From Longimicrobium sp. (GTDB lineage: Bacteria; Gemmatimonadota; Gemmatimonadetes; Longimicrobiales; Longimicrobiaceae): a stretch of 37,313 nucleotides of DNA. Positions 8,060 through 15,690 of the stretch are shown in pieces. Position numbers and translations under genes: made by a program. The number at the start of each line of letters is the position of its first letter. Within the stretch, counting starts at the first letter, position 1. The stretch covers positions 1 to 37,313 of the forward strand of contig DASVWD010000120.1 in the NCBI GenBank assembly GCA_036389795.1, read 5' to 3'. The notes beneath the pieces are model-generated. The model worked only from the letters and a program-made list of their open reading frames with translations, ran no database searches and had not been told where the DNA came from.

Positions 8060-8071
8060 GAAAACGTTTTC
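8060..8071. promoter_or_regulatory. AT-rich 12-bp palindrome upstream of receiver gene
   Basis: GAAAACGTTTTC is a perfect palindrome and stands out in otherwise GC-rich DNA. It lies about 20 bp before the preferred GTG start (8039), in the leader of the receiver gene. It could be an operator; no binding protein is identified. Confidence 0.35.
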
Positions 8072-8122
8072 GGGGAATCCCTGCCGTGAAAGCGCGCGGA
8101 AGTGCAGCGCGCTCAACGTGCA

Positions 8123-8150
8123 AGATAACCCGCCGCCGGGGGAGAAACAA
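8123..8150 (-). promoter_or_regulatory. Possible sigma-70 promoter of receiver gene
   Basis: On the minus strand, TTGTTT (8150-8145), a 16-nt spacer, then TTATCT (8128-8123). The resulting leader to the GTG at 8039 would be about 75 nt and would include the palindrome at 8060. Confidence 0.35.
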
Positions 8151-8259
8151 ACAATTTGTCCACCGGCGTGACGAGGGTCGCGCGAGTCGATGCGAACGCG
8201 CCACCGGCGATACCGCCGGCGGCGCGCACCGCACCGTTTCGTGAGGAGGGCCGGGAGGC

Positions 8260-10221
8260 TCAGCTCCCGGCGGGCTCCAGCACCACGAAGCGCACGTCGT
8301 CCTTCGACATCTCCTTGAGCCAGGCGACCAGCGCGCCCACCTGGTCCGGCGGGAGCACCCCGCGCGCCCCGCGGATGCGCTTGGTGACCCGCAGCTCGCG
8401 CCCGGCCTGCGCGTACTCGGCCTGGTAGGTGCCGAAGGCGCTGGTGGCCGTCACGTTCTGCGGCAGCCGCGCCCGATAGCCCGCGGGGAGCGTCACGCGG
8501 AACTCGCTGACGCTCTCGATGGGGCCCACCACCGCCGCCACGTCGATCGGGAAGCGGCGCGGCGCCGGCGCCGCCTCCAGCTCGGAGATGGTGGAGCTCG
8601 ACTCGCCGTTGCCCACCGGGAGGGTGAGGATCAGCGTCTCGCCGCTCCGGCTGGCCGCCCGCCCGCCCGAGAGCCACAGGCGCGTGCGCGGCTCGGCCAG
8701 CAGGTCGCGCCCGTCGAAGATCTCCAGGCTGTCGGCCGTGGCGCCCTCGAACATCCCCTGGGCGGCGCTGCGCCCCAGGTCCTGCTTCTCGCGCGCCGAG
8801 TAGCGCCGCGCGAAGGCGTTGCGCAGCGCGTACTGCATCCCGCCGCCCACCCGCGTGTCCACCGTCCCCCGGAAGGTGCCGTCGGGGGCCAGCTCGCCCG
8901 CGATCTTCGTCTCGCGGCGGTTGGCCGCGGGCGGGTCCTCGGGGAAGGTGACCTCCTCGGCGCGGCCGTCGGGGTGCACCACCAGCCCGAACTCGCCCTG
9001 GTACGAGGGCGGGACGGAGCCGTACGGGGTGAGCTCCGCCGTCAGGTCCAGGAAGGTGTAGCCGCCGCCCGGCTTCTCCACCGCCGCGATCATGTGGTCG
9101 AACTGGCTGAGCGAGGGCATCCCCCGCTCCACCCCGCCGGTCGAGGAGAGGAGCACGGGGTAGGCGGCGACGCCCATCCGCCGCGCCAGCGCGATGAAGA
9201 AGGTCGCCTTGTCCTTGCAGTCGCCGTACTGCGCCTCGAGCACCGAGGCGGGGGTGCGCGGCTGGTACCCGCCGATCCCCAGCGACAGCGACACGTAGCG
9301 GAAGTCCTGCGCCACCCAGCGGTGCAGCGCCCGGAGCGAGTCGTCGCGGGTCTTCGCGTCCTTCACCACCTCGGCGAAGCGCGCCTCCATCTCCGGGGTC
9401 ACCGCGTAGCGGTCGTGCGAGAGCCCGTGGTACCAGCGCGCCACGTCGGCCCAGGTCACCGGCCCCGTCATGGTGATGGACATCCACACCCCGTTCGAGT
9501 CGGCCGCGAACGGCTCCGGCTCCACCCTGGGCACCTCGGCGGTCGACCACTCGTACACCACCGTCCCGTCGCCGCGGCGCGTCCTGCGGGTGAAGTCGAG
9601 GTTTTCCTCCTTCACGCGCGGCTGCAGGCTGGCGGGGATCTCCACCACGTAGCGCGACCGCCGCACGGGCCGGCCGGCGTGCACGCTCCAGTTGGCCAGG
9701 AAGTCGCCCGGCAGCAGCGGCTGCACGTTCTCGATGGTGTAGCTGTAGTCCACGATGGCGCCCGGCACCACCCCGGCCAGCGAGATGCGGCGCACCTTCT
9801 GGTCGGTGTAGACGGGGGCCGACTCCGAGACCTCGGCCAGGCTCTCGCGGTCCTGCGCGGGCCTGTCGCTGATCACCCTGCCGTCGGGCCCGATCACCCG
9901 GGCCCAGTTCAGCCGCAGGCGCTGGCGCGAGGCGTCGTAGCCGAAGGTGTTCTCGGCCCACCCCTCCACGTCTTCCTGGGTGAGCACCTGGGCCACGGTG
10001 CGGTAGGTGCGTGAGTCGGTGCCGTCGGCGTTGTAGATCACCACGCCGTCGTCCAGGAGCAGGACCGACGACTCGTCGGGGAAGTCCTCGGGCTTGACGG
10101 CCAGGCGGTAGATGGTGTCGTCCTTGACCGACGGGTCGCCCCGCTCGGTGATGCGCGGCGCCTGTGCGTTGAGCGCGGACGCGGCGAGCGACAGCCCCAG
10201 GAGGGCGGCGAAGGCACGCAT
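8260..10221 (-). CDS. Exported DUF3857 / transglutaminase-like protein
   Basis: A 653-residue protein with signal peptide MRAFAALLGLSLAASALNA. A DUF3857-type beta-rich domain covers about 40-280, followed by a transglutaminase-like core. The core carries Cys335 in QYGDCKDKATFF, His376 in QFDHMIAA and Asp392 in TFLDLTAEL, the full papain-like Cys-His-Asp triad. The C-terminal 200 residues are beta-rich and end in a charged helix. The family is common in Bacteroidota and Gemmatimonadota, usually secreted or periplasmic, with an unproven substrate. The ATG at 10221 is chosen because it begins the signal peptide; frames reaching 10272 or beyond add sequence with no signal. GAGGT about 10 nt upstream is a fair Shine-Dalgarno. 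The receiver gene follows on the same strand. Confidence 0.9.
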   Translation of the reverse strand: MRAFAALLGLSLAASALNAQAPRITERGDPSVKDDTIYRLAVKPEDFPDESSVLLLDDGVVIYNADGTDSRTYRTVAQVLTQEDVEGWAENTFGYDASRQRLRLNWARVIGPDGRVISDRPAQDRESLAEVSESAPVYTDQKVRRISLAGVVPGAIVDYSYTIENVQPLLPGDFLANWSVHAGRPVRRSRYVVEIPASLQPRVKEENLDFTRRTRRGDGTVVYEWSTAEVPRVEPEPFAADSNGVWMSITMTGPVTWADVARWYHGLSHDRYAVTPEMEARFAEVVKDAKTRDDSLRALHRWVAQDFRYVSLSLGIGGYQPRTPASVLEAQYGDCKDKATFFIALARRMGVAAYPVLLSSTGGVERGMPSLSQFDHMIAAVEKPGGGYTFLDLTAELTPYGSVPPSYQGEFGLVVHPDGRAEEVTFPEDPPAANRRETKIAGELAPDGTFRGTVDTRVGGGMQYALRNAFARRYSAREKQDLGRSAAQGMFEGATADSLEIFDGRDLLAEPRTRLWLSGGRAASRSGETLILTLPVGNGESSSTISELEAAPAPRRFPIDVAAVVGPIESVSEFRVTLPAGYRARLPQNVTATSAFGTYQAEYAQAGRELRVTKRIRGARGVLPPDQVGALVAWLKEMSKDDVRFVVLEPAGS

Positions 10222-10376
10222 GCTGGGATGGACCTCGGGAACGGTGGAGAGCGGAAAAAAGAAGCGCCGCATGAGGTTGCGGGCGCGGGGAATCTACCAC
10301 GCCCGCCGCGCTCGTTCAAGGCGGTGCGTCCGATGAACGCGGGGAGGGCGGTGTTTATGACGGATCGTGGGCCCCG

Positions 10377-10413
10377 GCACTCCGCACTTCGCACCCCACA
10401 CTTCGCACTTCGG
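10377..10413. repeat. GCACTTC array, copy 1
   Basis: Degenerate tandem GCACTTC/GCACTCC/GCACCCC heptamers. The same short-period array recurs at 13437, 22557, 24694, 28257, 30697 (opposite sense) and 30924. Confidence 0.75.
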
Positions 10414-10419
10414 TTTCGG

Positions 10420-10566
10420 GCGTATCCCTCCGCTGCGCTCCGGGCCGGGCTGCGCGCGCCGGAGGGCACGATACCACCGTGCCCAACGGCGCCGGGCCAC
10501 CGCCGCGACGATACCCCGTGTCGCGGCGGCGTCCCGGCCCTGCCGGGCGCGCATCCCTCACGCGGG
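10420..10566. repeat. Dispersed repeat, copy 2, with internal insertion
   Basis: The left end (TCCCTCCGCTGCGCTCCGGG) and the right end (GGCGCGCATCCCTCACGCGG) match 1836-1893. Here about 90 bp of GC-rich, partly palindromic sequence separates them, including CACGATACCACCGTG and CGCGACG...CGTGTCGCG. Confidence 0.65.
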
Positions 10567-10717
10567 TCTCGTCGCGCGAAGCGCCTGGGGGTGTCGTAGG
10601 GGCGAGCCTGCGAGTCCGAGCTGAGGCGGCGTCGGCACCGGAGGCCGTCTGCCGCGCACGGGCGACCTCCGCCGGCCGAGGCAGGCCTCGCCCCTACGGT
10701 CCGGACGAGGGCTCCGG

Positions 10718-11449
10718 CTACGGCCACTCGCGCAGGTGCAGCAGCAGCCCCGCGGCGACCAGCCAGAAGATCCCGTAGCCGGCGACGTAGGCGATCGAGC
10801 CCCAGGCCCAAACGCCTGCCTCCCAGGCCTGGTAGGTGCTGGTGATCGTGGCGTGCGGGGGCAAGATGAAGGCGATCACCTGTGATAGAGTGGGTGGGAG
10901 CGGTGTCGTGCCTATTTCCGCGAACACGCTGATCGCACCCTGCCATGTTTCCGTCACCGCGAACACCCCCAGGGCCAGCAGGCTGTCCCCGAAGCGCAGC
11001 AGGACCGAGAAGAAGGCCGTGATCCCGCCGTACACCAGCGCCATCAACGCTGCCTGTTCCAGCGTGCGCGCTCCGGTGCGGATCTCGCCCCACGCTGCGA
11101 GCTGACCCAGGACCAGGAACAGGGCCGCCGTCGCGAGCGCCCCTCCGTACCCGAGGAGCCAGCGCACGCCGTAGTAGGTGAGCGGGCGGGTGGGATGGGA
11201 AAAGTAGATCCGGTAATACCCGCGCCTCCGGTCCGTCGCCACGAAGCCCCACAGCAGCACCAGCACCGACAGGCCCGCCAGGTTCGCCAGAGAGAACGAA
11301 AGCCCTGAGGGCTCCACCAGCTCCGGCGGGGTCTCGGGTCCCGGCACGCCGTGGAAGTGGAAGCCGGGCTCCATCAGGTAGAAGAACAGACAGAACGCGG
11401 CGAGCGCCAGGAAGCGCCAGCGTATCGACCAGAGCAGCAGTGGGATCAT
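10718..11449 (-). CDS. ABC transporter permease
   Basis: A 243-residue integral membrane protein with about six hydrophobic segments: FLALAAFCLFFYLM, LANLAGLSVLVLLWGFVA, GGALATAALFLVLGQLA, AALMALVYGGITAFFSVL, VIAFILP and IAYVAGYGIFWLVAAGLLL. It resembles ABC-2-type permeases encoded beside a lone ATPase; the substrate is unknown. Its ATG at 11449 overlaps the stop of the ATPase gene (ATGA, 11446-11449), so the two are translationally coupled and form one transporter. The last residues are LLLHLREWP, with no extra domain. Its assignment as permease rests on hydrophobicity and on the coupled ATPase rather than on a strong motif. Confidence 0.85.
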   Translation of the reverse strand: MIPLLLWSIRWRFLALAAFCLFFYLMEPGFHFHGVPGPETPPELVEPSGLSFSLANLAGLSVLVLLWGFVATDRRRGYYRIYFSHPTRPLTYYGVRWLLGYGGALATAALFLVLGQLAAWGEIRTGARTLEQAALMALVYGGITAFFSVLLRFGDSLLALGVFAVTETWQGAISVFAEIGTTPLPPTLSQVIAFILPPHATITSTYQAWEAGVWAWGSIAYVAGYGIFWLVAAGLLLHLREWP

Positions 11450-12387
11450 CGCCCGCCTCCTCGCTTCCCGCCCTTACGCCGCCGGTAGCGGTCCTCCAGC
11501 GTCACCCGCTCGGGCGCCAGCGCGCGCACGGTGAGCCCGCGCCCGATCAGCTCGGCCACCCGGCGGTTCAGCTCCGCCGTGTCCTTCGCCTCCACGCGGA
11601 AGGCGAGCGGCGGGCCCTCCTCGGGCACCGCGCCCGGGAAGGCGGCGCGCACCGCCTCGGCGGCGCCGGGGGCGGGCTCCACCTCCAGCCGGTACGCGGG
11701 GAAGCCGGCCACGGGGCGCAGGTCGATCACCTCGCGCACCTTCCCCGACTCCAGCACCGCCACCCGCTCCGTCGAGCGCTCCAGCTCGTCCAGGTCGTGC
11801 GAGGCGATCACGACGGTGCGGCGCGGGTCGGCGCGGCGCCATTCGGCCACGATGTCGCGGAGCCTGGCGATCCACTCCGGGTCCAGCCCGTTCGTGGGCT
11901 CGTCCAGCACCATCAGCCACCGCTCGCCCAGGAGCGCCTGCGCGATCGCCAGCCGCTGCAGCGTCCCCTTCGAGAGCGCGCTCACCCGCCGGTCGGCCAC
12001 TTCGCCGAGGCCCAGCCGCTCGACGGCGGCGTCGACCCGGGCGCGCCAGTCGGGCACCTCGCCGAGCGCCGCGTAGGCGCGCAGGGCGAAGCGCACGCTC
12101 CAGTGCCGCGGGACCGCCACCACCTCGGGGACGTAGGCGACGCCGTGGTGCTCCACGTAGACGCGCGGCGCCGCCCCGGCCAGGGTCACCCGGCCGGCGG
12201 TGGGGCGCAGGTAGCCTAGGAGCAGGCGGATGAGCGTGCTCTTCCCGGCGCCGTTGGGGCCCACGATCCCCAGCGCCGTCCCCGGCTCCACCGCGAGCGA
12301 CACGCCGTCGAGCGCGCGCACGGTGCGGCCGCGGGCGCGGGCCAGCCAGCCGCCGTACTCCTTCGTGACCTCCTCGAGACGGATCAT
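11446..12387 (-). CDS. ABC transporter ATP-binding protein
   Basis: A 313-residue ATPase subunit of an ABC exporter. Walker A is GPNGAGKST near residue 45. The signature motif is degenerate, LSKGT where LSGGQ is usual. Walker B with the catalytic Glu is LMVLDEPTNGLDP near 160, and the switch His is in VVIASHDLDELE. The C-terminal 90 residues form an extra alpha/beta domain (YRLEVEPAPGAAEAVRAAFPG), as in ABC-2 ATPases of the DrrA/CcmA type. The ATG at 12387 gives MIRLEEVTKEYGG, the usual first strand; longer frames run into the PAP2 promoter region. It is the first gene of a two-gene operon with the permease and diverges from the PAP2 gene across a 64-bp gap. Confidence 0.95.
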   Translation of the reverse strand: MIRLEEVTKEYGGWLARARGRTVRALDGVSLAVEPGTALGIVGPNGAGKSTLIRLLLGYLRPTAGRVTLAGAAPRVYVEHHGVAYVPEVVAVPRHWSVRFALRAYAALGEVPDWRARVDAAVERLGLGEVADRRVSALSKGTLQRLAIAQALLGERWLMVLDEPTNGLDPEWIARLRDIVAEWRRADPRRTVVIASHDLDELERSTERVAVLESGKVREVIDLRPVAGFPAYRLEVEPAPGAAEAVRAAFPGAVPEEGPPLAFRVEAKDTAELNRRVAELIGRGLTVRALAPERVTLEDRYRRRKGGKRGGGR

Positions 12388-12451
12388 GCGCCGCAGCGTA
12401 CGCCGCCGGGGTGCCGCCCGCAAGGTACGCTTCCTGCTTTTCAGCGCGTGC

Positions 12452-13300
12452 ATGAGCAAGAGCACGGCCCAGCGGCGCCCCCGGCGCGAGCGCCGCGCCT
12501 CCCCCCGCACGCCGGACACGCGCGGCCAGCGCTGGCTGTTCGGCTTCCTGCGCTGGATCGCCGGCCACGTCAGCGGCTTCTACGCCGCCATCGGCGTCTT
12601 CCTGATCGCCGCGGTGGTGGTGATCCTGATCGCGGTCTTCGGCTTCGCCGAGCTGGCCATGAACGTGGCGGAGGGCGAGACGCAGGCGTTCGACGACTCG
12701 GTCCTGCTCTGGCTGGACCGCCACGCCTCGCCGATGCTCACGGGGATCGCGCTCGACGTCACGGCGCTGGGGGCGGGGACCGTGGTGTGGACGGTGGTGG
12801 TGATCGCCAGCTTCTTCCTCTGGCACACCCGCCACCGCTTCTCGGCCGTGCTGCTGTGGGTGGCGATGGTGGGCTCGGCGCTGATCAGCTCCAGCCTGAA
12901 AGCGTTCTTCGACCGGCCGCGGCCGGACCTCTTCCCCTGGCGCGCGCCGTACGCGGGCGAGTCGAGCTTCCCCTCGGGGCACTCGATGACGGCCATGGTG
13001 GCCTACTTCACCCTGGCGTACCTGATCGCCCGGCTGGAGCCCACGCGGGCGCTGAAGCGCTTCACCTTCTTCGTGGCCACGGTGATCATCCTGGGCGTGG
13101 GCCTCTCGCGCATGTACCTGGGGGTGCACTACCCAACGGACGTGATCGGCGGGTTCTTCACCGGGCTGGCGTGGGCGTCGTTCTGCGCCCTGTCGATGGA
13201 GGCGCTGCGCTACTTCGCCACCCGCAAGCCCGACGTGGAGAGGAAGGTGGAGCAGGACCTGGAGGCCACGGCGGATCCGATCGGCGGCGGGAAGAAGTAG
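12452..13300 (+). CDS. PAP2-family membrane phosphatase
   Basis: A 282-residue membrane protein of the type 2 phosphatidic acid phosphatase family. All three active-site motifs are present: KAFFDRPRPD (KxxxxxxRP), SSFPSGHS (PSGH) and GLSRMYLGVHYPTD (SRxxxxxHxxxD). A basic N-terminal tail (KSTAQRRPRRERR) precedes about six transmembrane segments. It would dephosphorylate a lipid such as phosphatidate or undecaprenyl pyrophosphate, on the outer face of the membrane. The ATG at 12452 is preferred over upstream codons because the preceding in-frame stretch runs back into the divergent ATPase gene. The stop is followed at once by a GTGCGTGAGTGCG repeat. Confidence 0.95.
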   Translation: MSKSTAQRRPRRERRASPRTPDTRGQRWLFGFLRWIAGHVSGFYAAIGVFLIAAVVVILIAVFGFAELAMNVAEGETQAFDDSVLLWLDRHASPMLTGIALDVTALGAGTVVWTVVVIASFFLWHTRHRFSAVLLWVAMVGSALISSSLKAFFDRPRPDLFPWRAPYAGESSFPSGHSMTAMVAYFTLAYLIARLEPTRALKRFTFFVATVIILGVGLSRMYLGVHYPTDVIGGFFTGLAWASFCALSMEALRYFATRKPDVERKVEQDLEATADPIGGGKK

Positions 13301-13473
13301 AGTGCGTGAGTGCGTTGTTCCGGCCACAATACCCGGTTGAAACCGGGGGCTGCAACGGCGGGAAGTCCCCTTCGCGGACTGCTCGCCGAGACTCGCCTGA
13401 CCGGCGAGACGATGACTGACGCCGATCCGCCGTTGCTTTCGCACTTTCGCACTTTCGCACTCACGCACTTTCG
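13301..13473. repeat. Gap bounded by inverted GCACTTC-type arrays
   Basis: It begins AGTGCGTGAGTGCG (13301-13314) right after the PAP2 stop and ends with GCACTTT/GCACTCAC heptamers (13437-13473) abutting the next ATG. The enclosed 120 bp hold CCGGTTGAAACCGGGG and GAAGTCCCCTTCGCGGACT stem-loops. Confidence 0.7.
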
Positions 13474-14289
13474 ATGTCCGACCCCATTCTCGCCCATTCG
13501 CGCGTGGCGGCGCCCGGCCGCGAGCCGGAGCGGTGGCTGCTGGTGCTGCACGGGATCTTCGGCGCGGGGCGCAACTGGGGCACCATCGCGCGGCGGCTGG
13601 CGGAGGCGCGGCCCGAGTGGGGGGCGGTGCTCGTCGACCTGCGGATGCACGGCCAGTCGCGCTCGTTCCAGGGCCCGCACACCATCGCGGCGAGCGCGGC
13701 GGACGTGGACGCGCTGGTGGCGCACCTGGACCTGCACGCGGCGGCCGTGCTCGGCCACTCCTTCGGCGGCAAGGTGGCGCTGGTCTACACGCAGCACCAC
13801 GGCGCCGAGCTGCGCCAGGCGTGGGTGGTCGACTCCACCGTGGCCGTGCGCGAGCCGTCGGGGACCGCCTGGCGGATGATCGAAGTGGTGAAGTCGCTCC
13901 CCCCGGAGTTCGGCTCGCGCGACGAAGCCGTGCAGGCGCTGATGCGTGCCGGCTACGAGGAGGGCGTGGCGCGGTGGATGGCGATCAACCTGGAGCCCGC
14001 GGAGGGGCGCTACCGCTGGCGGCTGGACTTCGCCGCGATGGAGGAGATGCTGCGCGACTTTTTCCGCACCGACCTGTGGCCGGTGGTGGAGCAGCCGCCG
14101 GAAGGCGTGGAGCTGCGCTTCGTGAAGGCCACCCGCTCCGACAGCCTCGACCCCGAGTCCGCCGGGCGCATCCGCGCCGCGGGGGAGGCGACCGGCCGCG
14201 TCTTCCTCCACGAACTGGAGGGCGGCCACTGGCTCAACACCGACAACCCCGAGGGCGTGCTGCGGCTGCTGGTGGAGCACCTGCCGTAG
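13474..14289 (+). CDS. Alpha/beta hydrolase (YbfF-like)
   Basis: A 271-residue cytoplasmic esterase-type hydrolase. The oxyanion region reads LVLHGIFGAGRNW near residues 20-33. The nucleophile elbow is LGHSFGGKVAL with Ser96, and the catalytic His is His252 in GGHWLNTDNPEG. The acid is probably the Asp in LRFVKATRSDSLD near 220-226. The pattern (VDLRMHGQS, AADVDALVAHLDL) is closest to the YbfF/esterase group rather than to epoxide hydrolases or haloalkane dehalogenases. There is no signal peptide. No Shine-Dalgarno can be seen, because the heptamer array ends exactly at the ATG; translation may therefore be weak or leader-independent. Confidence 0.9.
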   Translation: MSDPILAHSRVAAPGREPERWLLVLHGIFGAGRNWGTIARRLAEARPEWGAVLVDLRMHGQSRSFQGPHTIAASAADVDALVAHLDLHAAAVLGHSFGGKVALVYTQHHGAELRQAWVVDSTVAVREPSGTAWRMIEVVKSLPPEFGSRDEAVQALMRAGYEEGVARWMAINLEPAEGRYRWRLDFAAMEEMLRDFFRTDLWPVVEQPPEGVELRFVKATRSDSLDPESAGRIRAAGEATGRVFLHELEGGHWLNTDNPEGVLRLLVEHLP

Positions 14290-14308
14290 CCGCGAGCACC
14301 CTCCGCCG

Positions 14309-14364
14309 AGTGCCTGAAGACACTCGCTGGAACCACGGAAAGCCTCGCAAACCCCGCGAGGCTT
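14309..14364. repeat. AAGCCTCGC stem-loop cassette, copy 3
   Basis: GAGTGCCTGAAGACACTC, then AAGCCTCGC-aaacccc-GCGAGGCTT (14340-14364). It is nearly identical in order and spacing to 1918-1973. Confidence 0.8.
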
Positions 14365-14400
14365 CAACCGCAGAATTGCATTTGCGCTGCGCTCGGTGTC

Positions 14401-14505
14401 GTCGCGCGAAGCGCCGAGGTGTTTCCCCTCTCCCGCAGTCTGGGAGAGGGGAGCGCGGCCCCTGGTCGTGAGGAACGAGCGACCGGGGCCGCGCGGGGGA
14501 GAGGG
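14401..14505. repeat. 105-bp repeat, copy 2
   Basis: Nearly identical to the reverse complement of 5179-5283. It starts GTCGCGCGAAGCGCCGAGG and ends GGGGGAGAGGG. Confidence 0.85.
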
Positions 14506-14533
14506 TCCCCCCGCCGCCCCATGAACGATCTTC

Positions 14534-14562
14534 TTGACCCGCGTCATTACCCTATGTAGAAT
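14534..14562 (+). promoter_or_regulatory. Near-consensus sigma-70 promoter of the PadR operon
   Basis: TTGACC (14534-14539), an exact 17-nt spacer, then TAGAAT (14557-14562). Transcription should start near 14569. This is the best housekeeping promoter in the window. Confidence 0.75.
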
Positions 14563-14567
14563 TCTAC
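14556..14567. promoter_or_regulatory. Palindromic operator overlapping the -10 box
   Basis: GTAGAATTCTAC is a perfect 12-bp palindrome that covers the -10 hexamer. That is the expected position for autorepression by the PadR-type regulator encoded just downstream. Confidence 0.6.
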
Positions 14568-14597
14568 TGGAGGTCGTCACGAACCCCCGATCCGCCC

Positions 14598-14924
14598 ATG
14601 TGCGCCCGCTTCAACCTGACCTACCCGACGGCCCTGGTGCTCCGCGCGCTGGCGGAGGGGTGCCGCTACGGCTTCGACGTGATGGACGCGACGGGGCTGG
14701 CGAGCGGCACCGTGTACCCGCTGCTGCGGCGGCTGGAGGCGCTGGGCTTCGTGACGGCGGACTGGGAGGGCGAGGAGGCCGCGCGCCGCGACGGGCGCCC
14801 GGCGCGCCGCTACTACCAGCTGACCGCCGAGGGCGCCGCCGTGCTGGGCGAGGCGCGCCGCAAGTTCGCCGGGCTGGAGCACGGCCTCCGCGCCCCGTCC
14901 GCCCCCCGCCCCGCCGAGGGGTGA
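14598..14924 (+). CDS. PadR-family transcriptional regulator
   Basis: A 108-residue PadR-like winged-helix protein. Residues 8-80 form the wHTH: LTYPTALVLRALAEGCRYGFDVMDATGLASGTVYPLLRRLEAL in outline, then GFVTADWEGEE and the wing GRPARRYYQLTAEG. The C-terminal dimerisation helix is short. Such proteins bind palindromes near their own promoters and repress them until a ligand or stress releases them; GTAGAATTCTAC over the -10 box is the likely site. The ATG at 14598 lies 23 nt after GGAGGT, which is too far for a normal Shine-Dalgarno, but no closer in-frame start exists. Its stop overlaps a possible GTG start of the next gene (GTGA). Confidence 0.93.
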   Translation: MCARFNLTYPTALVLRALAEGCRYGFDVMDATGLASGTVYPLLRRLEALGFVTADWEGEEAARRDGRPARRYYQLTAEGAAVLGEARRKFAGLEHGLRAPSAPRPAEG

Positions 14925-14929
14925 GCCTC

Positions 14930-15634
14930 ATGCCGATCCTGCTCGGGCTGATCTCCCTCGCCGCGCGGCTGGTGCCGGCGCCCGCGCGCGGCGACTGGGC
15001 GCGCGAGTGGCACGCCGAGCTGCTGCACCGCCGGGCCTGGCTGGAGCGGCGCGGCGCGCTCGGCTGGGCCGCGCGGCTCGACCTGGCGCTGCGCGTGCTC
15101 GGCGCGCTGCCCGACGCGCTGGCCGTGCGCCGCATCGCCGCGGAGCGCGGGGCGGCGGCGCCGGGCGTCTTCGCCGCTCACCCGCTGCGCGCGGCCGCCG
15201 CCGTGGCCGTGCTCGCCGCCGCGGCCGTGATGGAGACGGTGGGGTTCGCGGCGGCGACGGCGGTGCGCGGCCCGGTGCCGGCGGTCGCGGTCGCGGCGGC
15301 GCTGGCCGCGGGGGTCGGCGTGCTGGCGGCGGCGGCGCACGCGGCGGCCACGCTGCTCGGCGGCGTGCCGGCGCGGGCGTTCTCGCTGCGGCCGCGGCTC
15401 CATCCCCCGTCTCCCGACACCCGGTCGGCGGCGGATTCGGCCGCGCTGGTGCTTGCGGGCTCCGGCGCGGGGCTGGCGCTGGCGCTGGCCGCGGCGCTCG
15501 CTCCCCCGACCGACGGCGCCGCGCGGGTGCTGGGCGGCGGGCTGGGCGCCGGCGCGCTCACCTTCCACGCCGGTGTCTCGCTCGCGCTCGGCCTCCTCCT
15601 CTCGCTCCGCCTCCGCCGCGCGCCTTCCGGGTAG
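14930..15634 (+). CDS. Membrane protein of a PadR operon
   Basis: A 234-residue membrane protein of unknown function. The amphipathic N-terminus reads LLGLISLAARLVPAPARGDWAREWHAELLHRR. That DWxxEWxAEL motif is also seen in the lead-in of PadR-linked permeases (the ADOP/MacB-like type) in Acidobacteriota and Gemmatimonadota. Here no FtsX-like permease follows; instead there are about four Ala-rich transmembrane segments (for example AAAVAVLAAAAVMETVGFAAATAV and VSLALGLLLSLRL). I infer a truncated or divergent relative of that prefix module. GAGGGG about 8 nt before the ATG at 14930 favours this start over the overlapping GTG at 14921. It is probably co-transcribed with PadR. Confidence 0.8.
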   Translation: MPILLGLISLAARLVPAPARGDWAREWHAELLHRRAWLERRGALGWAARLDLALRVLGALPDALAVRRIAAERGAAAPGVFAAHPLRAAAAVAVLAAAAVMETVGFAAATAVRGPVPAVAVAAALAAGVGVLAAAAHAAATLLGGVPARAFSLRPRLHPPSPDTRSAADSAALVLAGSGAGLALALAAALAPPTDGAARVLGGGLGAGALTFHAGVSLALGLLLSLRLRRAPSG

Positions 15635-15690
15635 CGCCACCCTCCGCCGCGCCCGCGGCATCTCACGATTCCCCAGACCGGAGTCTCCCG

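Larger units (their letters stand above)
10222..10717. other. Repeat-filled intergenic gap of about 500 bp
   Basis: No credible gene. It contains the GCACTTC array 10377-10413, the split repeat 10420-10566 and a GTAGGGGCGAG...CTCGCCCCTAC inverted pair (about 10590-10700). Open frames here have shadow-like Arg/Pro-rich composition. Confidence 0.6.
14290..14597. other. Repeat-rich gap carrying the PadR promoter
   Basis: It contains the GAGTG...CACTC hairpin and AAGCCTCGC stem-loop (14309-14364), the 105-bp repeat (14401-14505), then the PadR-gene promoter and operator (14534-14567) and GGAGGT at 14569-14574. No gene seen. Confidence 0.65.
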
